The notes beneath the pieces were generated by a model. The model was not told where the DNA came from and ran no database searches. It was given only the letters and a program-made list of their open reading frames with translations. From JAHJQZ01 sp963676075 (GTDB lineage: Bacteria; Pseudomonadota; Alphaproteobacteria; Rhizobiales; Devosiaceae), in assembly GCA_963676075.2 (NCBI GenBank), contig CAXXNZ010000013.1, forward strand, positions 1 through 64,000: DNA of 64,000 nucleotides, given 5' to 3'. Position numbers and translations under genes: made by a program. Below, piece by piece: positions 1 to 8,356 of the stretch (position 1 is the first letter of the stretch; the number at the start of each line of letters is the position of its first letter).

Positions 1-743
1 TATTCTTTTTTATTTTTGAGAGTCCAAAACAGATGCTTTAATTTATCTTGCCATTTATTCAAATAAAGGAGTCACATTTGAATTATTTTTTGCAGAGGTC
101 TCTATGAATTAAATATTATACTTCTCTGCTAAGATTTATCCTTCGAGAAATGAGATAACTCTATTCTTTTATTATAAAATATTTTGTTTTAAAATAAAAT
201 AACTGAATTTAGATCAGTCTTATTAGCAACCAACATCAAACAAACATTTTCACTTGCATTATTTCGAATTTATTCTATTCAATTTTCTATATGAGCAAAA
301 GAAGTTTTATCAGTAATTGAGTAAACTAAAATTATTCCTTTTTTAATCTTATCAAATTGTAACAAAATCAACCCATAGCGCCTTTATAATATGTTGATGT
401 AATTGTTTTAAATCTATCCTATCCAGCTTTGAAAAATATATTTTAATTTGAGAATTTGGGAATTATTAATCAAACCTGTATCCCAAATTTGCATTTTTAT
501 TTTTTTCTTATCAACTTCTATTATTTTACATTTGAAATCTATTCCTTTTCACTAATTTTTTAAACAGTTGGTTAACCTATTGTACTCATATGTGATTCAA
601 CGTATGTATTATCACAAATTCTTAATAAAATATTAGTTTTTCCTACTCCGCTATCCCCTTAAAAATAAAATAATCTTTAACCCATTTATTGTACCAATAA
701 TTAAAATCTTCACTAGATAATCAACTTTTGATTTGGCTTTCAT
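1..743 (-). CDS. Rab-family small GTPase, ciliate-type gene with five short introns (3' end outside window)
   Basis: Spliced translation gives a typical Rab GTPase that would act in vesicle traffic. I see the P-loop GDSGVGKT, switch I STIGIDFK, WDTAGQDRF, NKTDL and ETSAK; the prenylated tail lies beyond the window edge. The start ATG is at 743-741. Introns that restore the frame are at 658-694, 545-576, 427-475, 338-372 and 166-203 (32-49 bases, all gt...ag). TAG encodes the catalytic Gln of DTAGQ and TAA encodes other Gln. A TGA (about 282-284) sits where Rabs have the conserved Trp of the NWIEQI-like motif. No frame errors are seen. The family assignment is sure; the Rab subfamily (Rab1/Rab8-like) is a guess. 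Confidence 0.9.
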
Positions 744-928
744 TAATTAATAATAATTTTAAATCAATGAAAATAAAATTATTTTTTTTTATTCTTTAAA
801 ATTATATTGATTTTTTAAAAATATAAACATAATGTTCGATCAAATAATAATAATTTTAAAAAATGTGATTTGATTTTTAAAATTGATTAATAATTAAATT
901 GGATTTAATTTCTCAATAATTCTCCCTC

Positions 929-1836
929 TCAACGCTATTTCTTGTTAAATGACTTATTCTTGTTGAACTTTCCTCCTTGCTATCCCTTGTTTTTCCATTA
1001 TTATCCTTATTATCCTTTTTAAAATTTATTGCCTTCAAATTTCTAAATGGTTGTTTGTCACCCTATTTTTAAAATGGCTTCTTGTTCTATTATTGTGGTC
1101 CTTTTTAGAAAGGTTTCTAATTTGTTTTTGGAATGGTTTCTATTACTATTGCTATGGCTTCTTCTATATTTGTTCTTTAACCTATGGAATAGCCTATCCT
1201 TACTATCCCTTTACCATTTTTTTTGGTTTTTCCATTTCTACTTCTTCATCTTCATCATCATCTAATTCATCATCTTCATCATCGAGTTCTTCGTCATCAA
1301 GCTCTTCATCATCAATTTCTTCCAAGTCATCTTCATCATCTAATTCTTCGTTGTCATCCAATTCAATATCTTCACCACCTTCAAAGTCTTCATCTTCTTC
1401 ATCTTCATCTTCTTCAACTTTTTTTGGTTTAGCTGCTACCTGGCTATTCCTTCTTTTTTTCAGGTTTTGGCTATTCTTATTTCTATTGCTTCTAGGGTTG
1501 TGGTTGTTTTGGCTTTGGCACTTATAATTCTTCTTCTTCATCACTTTCATCACTTGGTTCATAATATCCAGTGATATCTACGGTAGCTTTTGCGCCCTTA
1601 ACAATAAACTCTACATTCTAATCAACGTGGAAATAATGATCCAAAGCAACATCTTCATGGGTTCCTTTACTTAAAGTACATAAATGGTACTCTTTTCCTT
1701 CAACTCTCACTGAAAGACTGGCTTTTGGTCCTTATAATTCTGATACAGCGCAATGAGAAACGTGAATTAAGTTGCTAATTTCACTTGTTTCTAACTTGAA
1801 TGGCTTATCACTTGAAATGCTGACTCCCCAAAACAT
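929..1836 (-). CDS. Nucleoplasmin-like (NPL) domain protein with acidic tract, ciliate code
   Basis: With TAA/TAG read as Gln, the protein starts MFWGVSISSDKPFKLE (ATG at 1836-1834) and runs through about 100 residues typical of the NPL beta-barrel found in plant HD2 proteins and in FKBP39/46 N-termini, ending near DITGYY. A Gln/Pro/Lys linker follows, then a strong Asp/Glu tract (about 1205-1420), then a Lys/Gln-rich tail with repeated KPFQK motifs that ends NKKQR at a TGA (931-929). This architecture suggests a nuclear histone or nucleolar chaperone. The frame changes by one base near 1454-1460 (A7 on the coding strand), 1121-1123 and 1045-1047, all in homopolymers, so sequencing error is likely. 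No FKBP or zinc-finger domain is seen. Confidence 0.75.
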
Positions 1837-2057
1837 TTATTTATCTTAAGTTTTTGTTTTGATAATTTTTTATTGTTTATTTGTAAAATTTTGAGCGAAT
1901 TAAAATAAATAAAGAGAAAAAAACATAAGAAATAATAAGCTCCAATCAAAATTAATTGAATTTATTATTAAAATAAAATTTAGTTTTTGAATTTTTCCTT
2001 AATAATTATAAAAATTTATTTAATTATTTATATATAGTTTAATTTGAAATAAAAAAC

Positions 2058-3309
2058 TCAGATTGTCTAAATTTTTAACATATTTAAAGGATTATCGTTT
2101 CTTATCTTTATCAAAATTAACAAAAAAATAAAAAATACTTCTGTAAATCCTTAAACAATAATCACTTTATCGCCTGTTTTAATTCTATTCATTGTCTTGG
2201 CAAAATCAATAGCATATGAAATCATTTCAATCAATTGCTAGAACATAAATTTATTTTATTCCGAATAAATAACAAACTTTAACAAGTTTCAGGACAACGT
2301 AAAGCTCTAACTCCACGGAATAGTGATAGTCCCTTTAAAAAACTTTTCAAAAAATCTAAAATTTAGTTATATATTAAAAAGGAGATACCCAACAGCAAAA
2401 ATAAGAGCCTTTGGGAAGTATTTAGCGACCATTCTGACCATTAATCCTGACTCTGTAAAGGTAATAATTAATTTAGCATTCACATCAAAACTCAACTATA
2501 CAGCAGCCTATAAACAATATTAATGAAATAGTTCTAAATTAAATAAACTGATGCAATAGCTTCTACATCATCAACAATATGTGAAACCAGTTACTTTTCT
2601 CTTAGCATCGATAAATAAATATTCTCATTATCAAAGCATAATTCTGCCTCAGAACAGATCTATGTCATAGTTTCTAACGCTTCAAATGGATAATCTCCAC
2701 CTGCTGTTTTCTCCGGATAGCATTACAGCTGATGTTCCATCTAGAACTGCGTTAGCAACATCAGATGCTTCAGCTCTTGTTGGACGTGGATTTTTAACCA
2801 TAGATTCCATCATTTATGTAGCTGTGATAACTGGTTTACCTTTTAGGTTTGCTTTTTTAATCATCCATTTTTGTGCAACGAATACCTTTTGGGCTGGAAT
2901 CTCCATTCCAAGATCACCTCGGGCTACCATTATGCCATCGGCTGCGTCTAAAATCTCGTCATAATTGTTTAATCCTTCCTGGTTTTCAATTTTCGCTATT
3001 ATATTTATATGTGAACCCCTTTCAAAAAATTAATAATTTAATAAAATAAAATATTACTCTTCGCCAAGTAAGTCTCGCACTGTTTCAATATCGCGAGCTG
3101 ATCTTGTAAAGGATAAAGCGATTAATTTAATTGGATATTTTAAACCAAAATTCACGATATCAGCTTAATCTTTTTCAGTTACAGTTGGAAGATCTATTTT
3201 TTACTCCTGGAAGATTCATATTTTTTCGCTCACCAATTGTTGCACCATTTTTCACTTTCACTTTTACTCCATCTTCCAAAATCTCTAATACTTTGCACAC
3301 CAAACTAAA
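2058..3309 (-). CDS. Pyruvate kinase, ciliate-type gene, 5' end cut by chimeric junction
   Basis: The translation is an unmistakable pyruvate kinase, the last step of glycolysis. Blocks seen in order are ATIGERKNMNLPG, IALSFTRSARDIE, IIAKIENQEG, GIMVARGDLGMEIP, QKWMIKKAN, TRAEASDVANAVLDG, MLSGE, TAGGDYPFEAL and a C-terminal GDKVIIVQGFTE, ending NMLKIQTI at TGA (2060-2058). TAA/TAG encode Gln at several sites. Introns are at 3019-3057, 2508-2548, 2343-2388 and 2106-2138; one at about 2238-2283 is likely but its frame does not close cleanly. Single extra bases lie in homopolymers at 3197-3202 and 2707-2710. The first 90-odd residues are missing because the eukaryotic sequence ends near 3309. 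Confidence 0.9.
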
Positions 3310-3312
3310 CCG
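3304..3312. other. Chimeric junction: eukaryotic DNA to alphaproteobacterial DNA
   Basis: Pyruvate kinase homology is good down to Val-Cys-Lys (about 3292-3300) and is lost by 3307. From 3312 onward base composition, codon use and gene style are bacterial. There is no transposase, attachment site or long repeat at the point of change. An abrupt change inside a housekeeping gene is what an assembly or ligation chimera looks like. Confidence 0.85.
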
Positions 3313-3457
3313 GAGGGGCAATGCGATGATACGGTCGGTAACCATTGTCTGCAGTTACCAGGGCGGGCCATTGCACTGGATGACCAAACGGACTATTGAG
3401 CGGGAAATATAACCCGGTACCGGTTTGTAACCGGAATACTGAAAGGAACTGTTCTCC

Positions 3458-3847
3458 ATGGATAGCATTGCCCCGGACATCTCGGCCAATTGCTCGGCTA
3501 TGAGCGATGTGCTGTCCCGCATCGGCGACAAATGGTCGGTGATGGTGGTCGGACGCCTCGCCCATGGCGCCATCCGCTTCAACACGCTGCGCCGCGAGAT
3601 CGGCGGCATTTCCCAGCGCATGCTGACCCTGACGCTGAGAAATCTCGAACGCGACGGTCTTGTCATCCGCACCATGTATCCCGAGATCCCGCCGCGGGTT
3701 GAATATCAGTTGACCCCCCTGGGTCAGACCCTGCTGCCGGCCATCAACGCTTTGTGGGACTGGACCGTCGATCACCATGCCGACATCGTAGAGTCCCGTC
3801 TGGATTATGACGCTCGTGACGGGCGGGTTCGCATGGCAGCCGAATAG
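3458..3847 (+). CDS. HxlR-family transcriptional regulator
   Basis: A 129-residue single-domain winged-helix protein. The N-terminal Cys in SANCSAMSDVLSRIGDKW and the block RFNTLRREIGGISQRMLTLTL are typical of HxlR/YodB-type regulators, which often sense electrophiles or redox state through that Cys. The wing region PRVEYQLTPLGQTL is clear. The ATG is preceded by AAAGGA at a good distance. The upstream 140 bases hold the inverted pair GTAAC/GTTAC (about 3340-3360), a possible operator. Its usual divergent target gene would lie to the left but is cut off by the junction. Target unknown. Confidence 0.85.
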   Translation: MDSIAPDISANCSAMSDVLSRIGDKWSVMVVGRLAHGAIRFNTLRREIGGISQRMLTLTLRNLERDGLVIRTMYPEIPPRVEYQLTPLGQTLLPAINALWDWTVDHHADIVESRLDYDARDGRVRMAAE

Positions 3848-3952
3848 GTAAATTGAGCTTGGCGGCCGCAATGCCGCCGTTCGCAACATACTGCCAAATA
3901 TTGGCAGCTAATGGCGATACGTTCCTGCATCACAGCAAACGGAGCGTCTGCC

Positions 3953-4525
3953 ATGGCGAAGATCGTCATCGTCCTCACCGAAAACTATGCCGACTGGGAA
4001 AGCGCCCTTCTGGCAGCGGTGGCGCGGACCTATTATGCGGCCGAAATCATGATCGCCAGCCCGGATGGTCAGCCGGTAACATCTGCCGGCGGCTTCAGGG
4101 TCACCCCGGACATGGCTATCGCCGATATCGATACCGATGCGGTCGATCTGCTTGTCCTCAACGGAGGCACGGCATGGGAAAAGGCGACACCTGATCACCT
4201 GATCGACAAGGTGCGCGTCCTGCGCGCAGGCAACAAGCCGGTTGCGGCGATCTGCGGCGCGGTCGGCGCCCTGGCGGATGCCGGATTGCTCGATGATCTC
4301 GCCCATACCGGCAACAGTCTTGAGGAGCTATCCGGATGCGCAGGCTACCATGGCGCGGCGCATTTTGTGGCTCGTCCGGCAGCGGTGACGGGCAACGGGA
4401 TCATCACGGCGCCGGGCACCGCGCCCGTCAGCTTCATGAAGGCGGTGTGCGAGCTTATGGGCTTCGGTGGCCCGGAGCTTGACTACTATGTCGGCATGCA
4501 CGCCGCTCAGCATGCAGCCGCCTAG
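3953..4525 (+). CDS. DJ-1/PfpI family protein (class I glutamine amidotransferase-like)
   Basis: A 190-residue DJ-1/PfpI-fold protein. It begins with the beta strand MAKIVIVLTENYADWE, where Glu16 is the usual acid near the nucleophile, and has the nucleophile elbow AICGAVGALADAG with Cys101. Members act as glyoxalase III, deglycase-like or chaperone enzymes; the exact reaction cannot be told. A longer reading from 3911 exists, but the ATG at 3953 follows a GGAG and matches the family start. It lies 105 bases after the HxlR gene on the same strand and may be controlled by it. A repeat element follows the stop. Confidence 0.8.
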   Translation: MAKIVIVLTENYADWESALLAAVARTYYAAEIMIASPDGQPVTSAGGFRVTPDMAIADIDTDAVDLLVLNGGTAWEKATPDHLIDKVRVLRAGNKPVAAICGAVGALADAGLLDDLAHTGNSLEELSGCAGYHGAAHFVARPAAVTGNGIITAPGTAPVSFMKAVCELMGFGGPELDYYVGMHAAQHAAA

Positions 4526-4595
4526 AGCATTTTCAGCAAAAGCGGGATTCGGTTTTGCGGCTGAACCCGCCGAAGCCTCGAAAATGCGATAAAAT
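4526..4595. repeat. Interspersed intergenic repeat, copy 1
   Basis: The stretch contains the family core: TTTTCAGCAAAA, then TTCGGTTTTGCGGCT, then CGAAAATGCGATAAAA. Related copies are at 13641-13690, 20697-20750, 49591-49650 and 61755-61821. No coding sense is apparent. Confidence 0.7.
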
Positions 4596-4611
4596 AGTCT
4601 TGGTCAGAAAA

Positions 4612-4636
4612 GCCGGCCGGGCAGAACCCGGCCGGC
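4612..4636 (-). terminator. Rho-independent terminator of the GH3 gene
   Basis: Perfect 10-bp stem (4612-4621 with 4627-4636) with a 5-base loop, followed on the minus strand by TTTTCT. It lies 8 bases after the stop of the beta-glucosidase gene. Confidence 0.8.
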
Positions 4637-4643
4637 ACCAGAT

Positions 4644-7112
4644 CTAGAGCGGCCCACCAACCGGCAGGGTTCTTTCGCCGAGTTCGATGGTCTTGCCGGC
4701 GACGATATCGCCCGCCGAGAACCCGGCGAGAATCTCGAACGTGCCGGCTTCAATACGCCAGTTCCGGCCCACGACGTCAAAATAGGCGAAGTCGCGCGGT
4801 GTCAGATCGATGCTGACCGTCCGACCGTCATTGGCGTCGAGCGCCAGTTTGGCAAAGCCCTTGAGCTCTTTGTGCGGCCGCGCGATGCCCGCCTCGACAT
4901 CGCGGACGTAGATCTGCACCACCGTCGATCCCGCCCTGTCTCCGACATTGCGGATGCCGGCATGGACGCGGATCACGCCTTCGGCCTCCATCAGGTCCTC
5001 GACCTCGAAGCCGGTCAGCTCGAAGCGCGAATAGGACAAGCCGAACCCGAACGGGAACAGCGGTGCGATACCGGTGCGGTCGTAATGGCGGTAGCCGACG
5101 AACACGCCTTCCTCGTAGCGCATCTTGCCGTCAAGGCCGGGATAAACCTCCGGGTCTTGCGAGTGCGTCGGATTGTCGTTCCAGCGCACCGGGAAGCTCT
5201 GCGGCAGGCGTCCGCCCGGTTCGGCCTTTCCCAGAAGTACGTCGGCGATGGCATTGCCGGCTTCCTGGCCGGGGTACCAGGCTTCGATAACGCCAGCGAC
5301 CTCGTTGACCCACGGCATCTCGATCGGTCCGCCCGTCTGCAGCACAACGATGGTTTTCGGGTTGGCGGCGGCAACGGCCGAGACCAGTTCGTTTTGTCGG
5401 CCGGGCAGCACGATCGAGGCAAGATCGCTCCCCTCGGTATCCCATTCCTCCGACCGACCGACGAAAACCAGAGCCGTTTCCGCATCGCGCGCCAGAGCGG
5501 CCGCCTCGGTGATCGCTGCATCGCCGAGCGGAAAACCGATGCCGACGCTGAACGCTGTGAAGATCAGATTGAGATAGGGCTTGGAGACGAGTTCGATGAC
5601 GATCTCATGCGCCGTGCCGGCGGTGAGCTCGACCTCTCCCACAACCTCGTCGCATCCTTCTTCGAAGAAGGTCCGACCCTTCTGCCACTTGTCGGCGCCA
5701 AGGTCGACGACGAGCTTGCCGTCGACGAAAACCTTCATGTAGCCGGCGGCATAGGCGCCAAGGCTGTGGATACCCGAGGCGGCGGGCACATAGGTGCCGC
5801 TGATGCGAACCGAGAAATTCCGCCAGTCGAGGTCTCCCTCGACCACCGTCTCGTTGAAAAAGCCATAAGAGCTGTCGAGCTGGTCGACGCGAACCGGTGC
5901 GCCCTCAAACGATGTGTTGCCGAAGAACTCCGCCTTGAATGGCGCTTTGATGACCTCTTCGAAACGATGGTTGGTCGCGCCTTCGGTATAGCTCAGACGC
6001 TCTTCGCCAAGCGCCGAAACAAGGCCGTCCCACGGGGTTATGCTGTAATGCGGATCGATGCGGGCCGAACCACCGCCCATGATGCGGGCATGCCTGGCGT
6101 TCGGGCCGATCACGGCGATCTTGCCGGAGCCCGCCGTATCGAGTGGCAGGACGCCGTCGTTTTTCAGCAGCACGGTAGCCTCGGCGCCGGCGCGGCGAAT
6201 GAGGTCGTGGTGCTCGGGCCGGTCGTCGGCCTGTTCCGGCTTTTCTTCGGTGCTATCGAGCGCGCCGGTGCGTTCGAACAGCTTGAGCAGGCGCAAGGCA
6301 CTGCGCCGTATGGTGTCCGGTGCAACCTCCCCTGCCTTGACCGCATCGACGAGCTTTTGGCCGCGGTCGCGCGTTGGCCCGGGCATTTCGAGATCGAGCC
6401 CGGCGTTGATGGTTGGCGCCGTGGTGCGCGAACCGAACCAATCGGACATGACGATGCCGTCATAGCCCCAGTCCTCGCGCAGGACCTCGGTCAATAGCCA
6501 GTGGTTCTCCGCCGAATAGGTGCCGTTGATCTTGTTGTAGGACGACATGATCGCCCAGGTGCCGGCCGTTTTGACCGCAGCCTCGAAGGGGATGAGATAG
6601 ACCTCGCGCAAAGAGCGCTCGTCGATCTCTGAACTGGCGGTGGTGCGCTCGATCTCGGACTCGTTGCCGGCGAAATGCTTGATCGTCGCCGACACGCCAT
6701 TGTCTTGCAATCCGGTGATATAGGCGGTTGCGAGCCGGGCGGTCAGGATCGGGTCTTCCGAATAGCACTCGAAATTGCGCCCGTTGGCGACGGAGCGCTG
6801 GATGTTGACGGTTGGCGCCAGCAGCACGCGGGCATCCTTGGAGCGGGTCTCCGTGGCCAGAGCCGCGCCGATCTCTTTGAGCAGCGCCGTGTTCCAGGTG
6901 GCGCCAAGGGCGATGCCGACAGGAAAGGCCGCTGCCGAAACGCCACCGACCAGCGACCCGCCCCCGCGCGCGCCATTCGGCCCGTCGGAAACCTTCAGGC
7001 GGCCAAAACCGAGCCGGGCGACGCCGGGAACCGACCAGTTGTCCTGGCCTGACAGCAGCGAGACCTGCTCTTCGAGCGACATTTCATCGACCAACGCTTC
7101 AAGATCGCGCAC
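4644..7112 (-). CDS. bglX-like: Glycoside hydrolase family 3 beta-glucosidase with PA14 domain
   Basis: A protein of about 822 residues without a signal peptide, so probably cytoplasmic and acting on imported oligosaccharides. The GH3 barrel carries KVSDGPNGARGG, IKHFAGNESEIERT and the nucleophile Asp in GIVMSDWFGS. The second GH3 domain contains EEWDTEGSDLASI, whose Glu is the likely acid/base. A PA14 insert (about residues 390-530) splits this domain and usually shapes substrate choice. A fibronectin-III-like domain closes the protein. I chose the GTG at 7112-7110, which follows AAGAGGAGG at ideal spacing and begins at MRDLEALVDEMSLEEQV, the usual family start. A further GTG at 7145 has no clear ribosome site. 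Monocistronic. Confidence 0.93.
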   Translation of the reverse strand: MRDLEALVDEMSLEEQVSLLSGQDNWSVPGVARLGFGRLKVSDGPNGARGGGSLVGGVSAAAFPVGIALGATWNTALLKEIGAALATETRSKDARVLLAPTVNIQRSVANGRNFECYSEDPILTARLATAYITGLQDNGVSATIKHFAGNESEIERTTASSEIDERSLREVYLIPFEAAVKTAGTWAIMSSYNKINGTYSAENHWLLTEVLREDWGYDGIVMSDWFGSRTTAPTINAGLDLEMPGPTRDRGQKLVDAVKAGEVAPDTIRRSALRLLKLFERTGALDSTEEKPEQADDRPEHHDLIRRAGAEATVLLKNDGVLPLDTAGSGKIAVIGPNARHARIMGGGSARIDPHYSITPWDGLVSALGEERLSYTEGATNHRFEEVIKAPFKAEFFGNTSFEGAPVRVDQLDSSYGFFNETVVEGDLDWRNFSVRISGTYVPAASGIHSLGAYAAGYMKVFVDGKLVVDLGADKWQKGRTFFEEGCDEVVGEVELTAGTAHEIVIELVSKPYLNLIFTAFSVGIGFPLGDAAITEAAALARDAETALVFVGRSEEWDTEGSDLASIVLPGRQNELVSAVAAANPKTIVVLQTGGPIEMPWVNEVAGVIEAWYPGQEAGNAIADVLLGKAEPGGRLPQSFPVRWNDNPTHSQDPEVYPGLDGKMRYEEGVFVGYRHYDRTGIAPLFPFGFGLSYSRFELTGFEVEDLMEAEGVIRVHAGIRNVGDRAGSTVVQIYVRDVEAGIARPHKELKGFAKLALDANDGRTVSIDLTPRDFAYFDVVGRNWRIEAGTFEILAGFSAGDIVAGKTIELGERTLPVGGPL

Positions 7113-7483
7113 GGCGTCCTCCTCTTGGATGCTTTTGGACAGCACCGGACCAATGCGCCGGCGGCGGCAGATAATTCCATGGCATGGATGTAATATTCAA
7201 GCCCCGTGCGCATTCCGACGCATATGAATCGAACATCCCGATCACCGGGCGAGCTGCGCCGGTAGGCGATTCGCTGGGCGAAACGAAGACACAACCGCGC
7301 CGCCCGAAATGCCGGACAAGAAAAAGTCAGGCTTGCTCATCGGCATAGCGGTTTCGCTTTTTTCGGGAGCGCCGGCGATGAAAGCTCGATTTTAGGAGAT
7401 GTGCAGGCCCGGTCCGGTGTCAGTCGACCGTGTCGACCCTTTCCGGGGCGTCCATGTAGGACGTGGTCAAACGGACCAGATAA
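7113..7483. other. Intergenic region between GH3 gene and tRNA-Leu
   Basis: About 370 bases upstream of the beta-glucosidase gene on the minus strand. It must hold that gene's promoter. I found no convincing -35/-10 pair, no operator palindrome and no small gene with a ribosome site. Confidence 0.5.
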
Positions 7484-7570
7484 TGGTGCGGGCGGTCGGA
7501 ATCGAACCGACACTCTGTTTCCAGAACCAGATTTTGAGTCTGGCGCGTCTACCAATTCCGCCACGCCCGC
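7484..7570 (-). tRNA. tRNA-Leu (anticodon CAA)
   Basis: The minus strand folds as an 87-base class II tRNA. The acceptor stem is GCGGGCG paired at both ends, the D-arm contains TTGGTAGACGCG, the anticodon stem CCAGA/TCTGG holds loop CTCAAAA (anticodon CAA, codon UUG), and a long variable arm and the T-arm GGTTCGATTCC follow. The 3' CCA is encoded (7486-7484). Confidence 0.95.
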
Positions 7571-7759
7571 AAGCGGTGCCGGCAGAAGCCGGCACGACGG
7601 CGCGCAGATAATGCCATTCCGGCCGGCACGTCAATCACCATGGCCGGCGATCGTTGCAAGGCGTTGACTATTCCAGTGAAACCAACCAGTTTCCTCCGCG
7701 CCCAAGCCCCCGGTCACGATGACATCGTGGATGCGGCTTGTCATGCCACGGAGACGCCG

Positions 7760-8347
7760 ATGCTGATGCTGCGCCGCCTTTACGACTGGGTGATGTCTCT
7801 GGCTTCGGGCCGTTACGCCATGTGGGGGCTGGCTGTCGTCAGCTTTGTCGAAAGCTCGTTCTTTCCCATTCCGCCCGACGTGATGCTGATCCCGATGGTC
7901 GTTGCCAAGCGCAAGGACTGGTGGCGGATCGCACTGGTGTGTACCGTCGCATCCGTGCTCGGCGCCATGCTCGGCTACGCCATCGGCGCGATGCTGTTCG
8001 AAACGCTGGGTCGCTGGCTGATCGACTTCTATCATGCCGACGGCACGTTCGAGCGCCTTGTCGGCTGGTACGACCAGTGGGGCTGGATTGGTATCCTCGC
8101 TGGCGCGGTGACGCCGCTACCCTACAAGGTGCTGACGATTTTTTCCGGAACGGTTGGCTTTTCCATTCCCGTTTTCATCGCGGTTTCGATCGTCGGACGC
8201 GGTCTGCGCTTCTTTTTGGTGGCCGGCCTGCTCTATTGGTTCGGAGAACCGATCAGAGCGTTCATCGAAAAACGGCTGACCCTTGTTTTTGTCGCATTTA
8301 TGGTGCTGCTCGTCGGTGGTTTTATCGCCATAAGCCTGATCAAGTAG
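7760..8347 (+). CDS. DedA/YqaA-family (SNARE-associated) inner membrane protein
   Basis: About 195 residues with five or six hydrophobic segments. The block ESSFFPIPPDVMLIPMV and the later AGAVTPLPYKVLTIFSG are the two re-entrant Pro/acidic signatures of the DedA/VTT superfamily, whose members flip undecaprenyl phosphate or phospholipids. I start at the ATG near 7760 (MLMLRRLYDW) after a GGAG. A longer reading from 7640 lacks a ribosome site and its extra residues look random. dsbB follows after 9 bases, so the two probably form one transcript. Confidence 0.85.
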   Translation: MLMLRRLYDWVMSLASGRYAMWGLAVVSFVESSFFPIPPDVMLIPMVVAKRKDWWRIALVCTVASVLGAMLGYAIGAMLFETLGRWLIDFYHADGTFERLVGWYDQWGWIGILAGAVTPLPYKVLTIFSGTVGFSIPVFIAVSIVGRGLRFFLVAGLLYWFGEPIRAFIEKRLTLVFVAFMVLLVGGFIAISLIK

Positions 8348-8356
8348 GAAACTGTC

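Noticed and set aside
1051..1527. Ser-rich plus-strand open frame in the AT-rich part
   Set aside because: It is the complement of the Asp/Glu tract of the NPL gene (GAA/GAT reversed), not a gene.
2700..3205. Programmed +1 frameshifting as in Euplotes
   Set aside because: The sites lack the AAA-TAR motif, and TAR codes Gln here rather than acting as slow stops.
1..3309. Pseudogenes full of stops
   Set aside because: The stops are TAA/TAG at Gln positions and the reading is otherwise conserved, so recoding explains it better.
3304..3312. Natural lateral transfer of bacterial DNA into a ciliate
   Set aside because: Sixty kilobases of operons with standard stops, Shine-Dalgarno sites and no introns, and a break in mid-exon, fit a chimera.
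4872..6497. Long plus-strand open frame opposite the GH3 gene
   Set aside because: It is a shadow of a GC-rich gene; no ribosome site and no family match.
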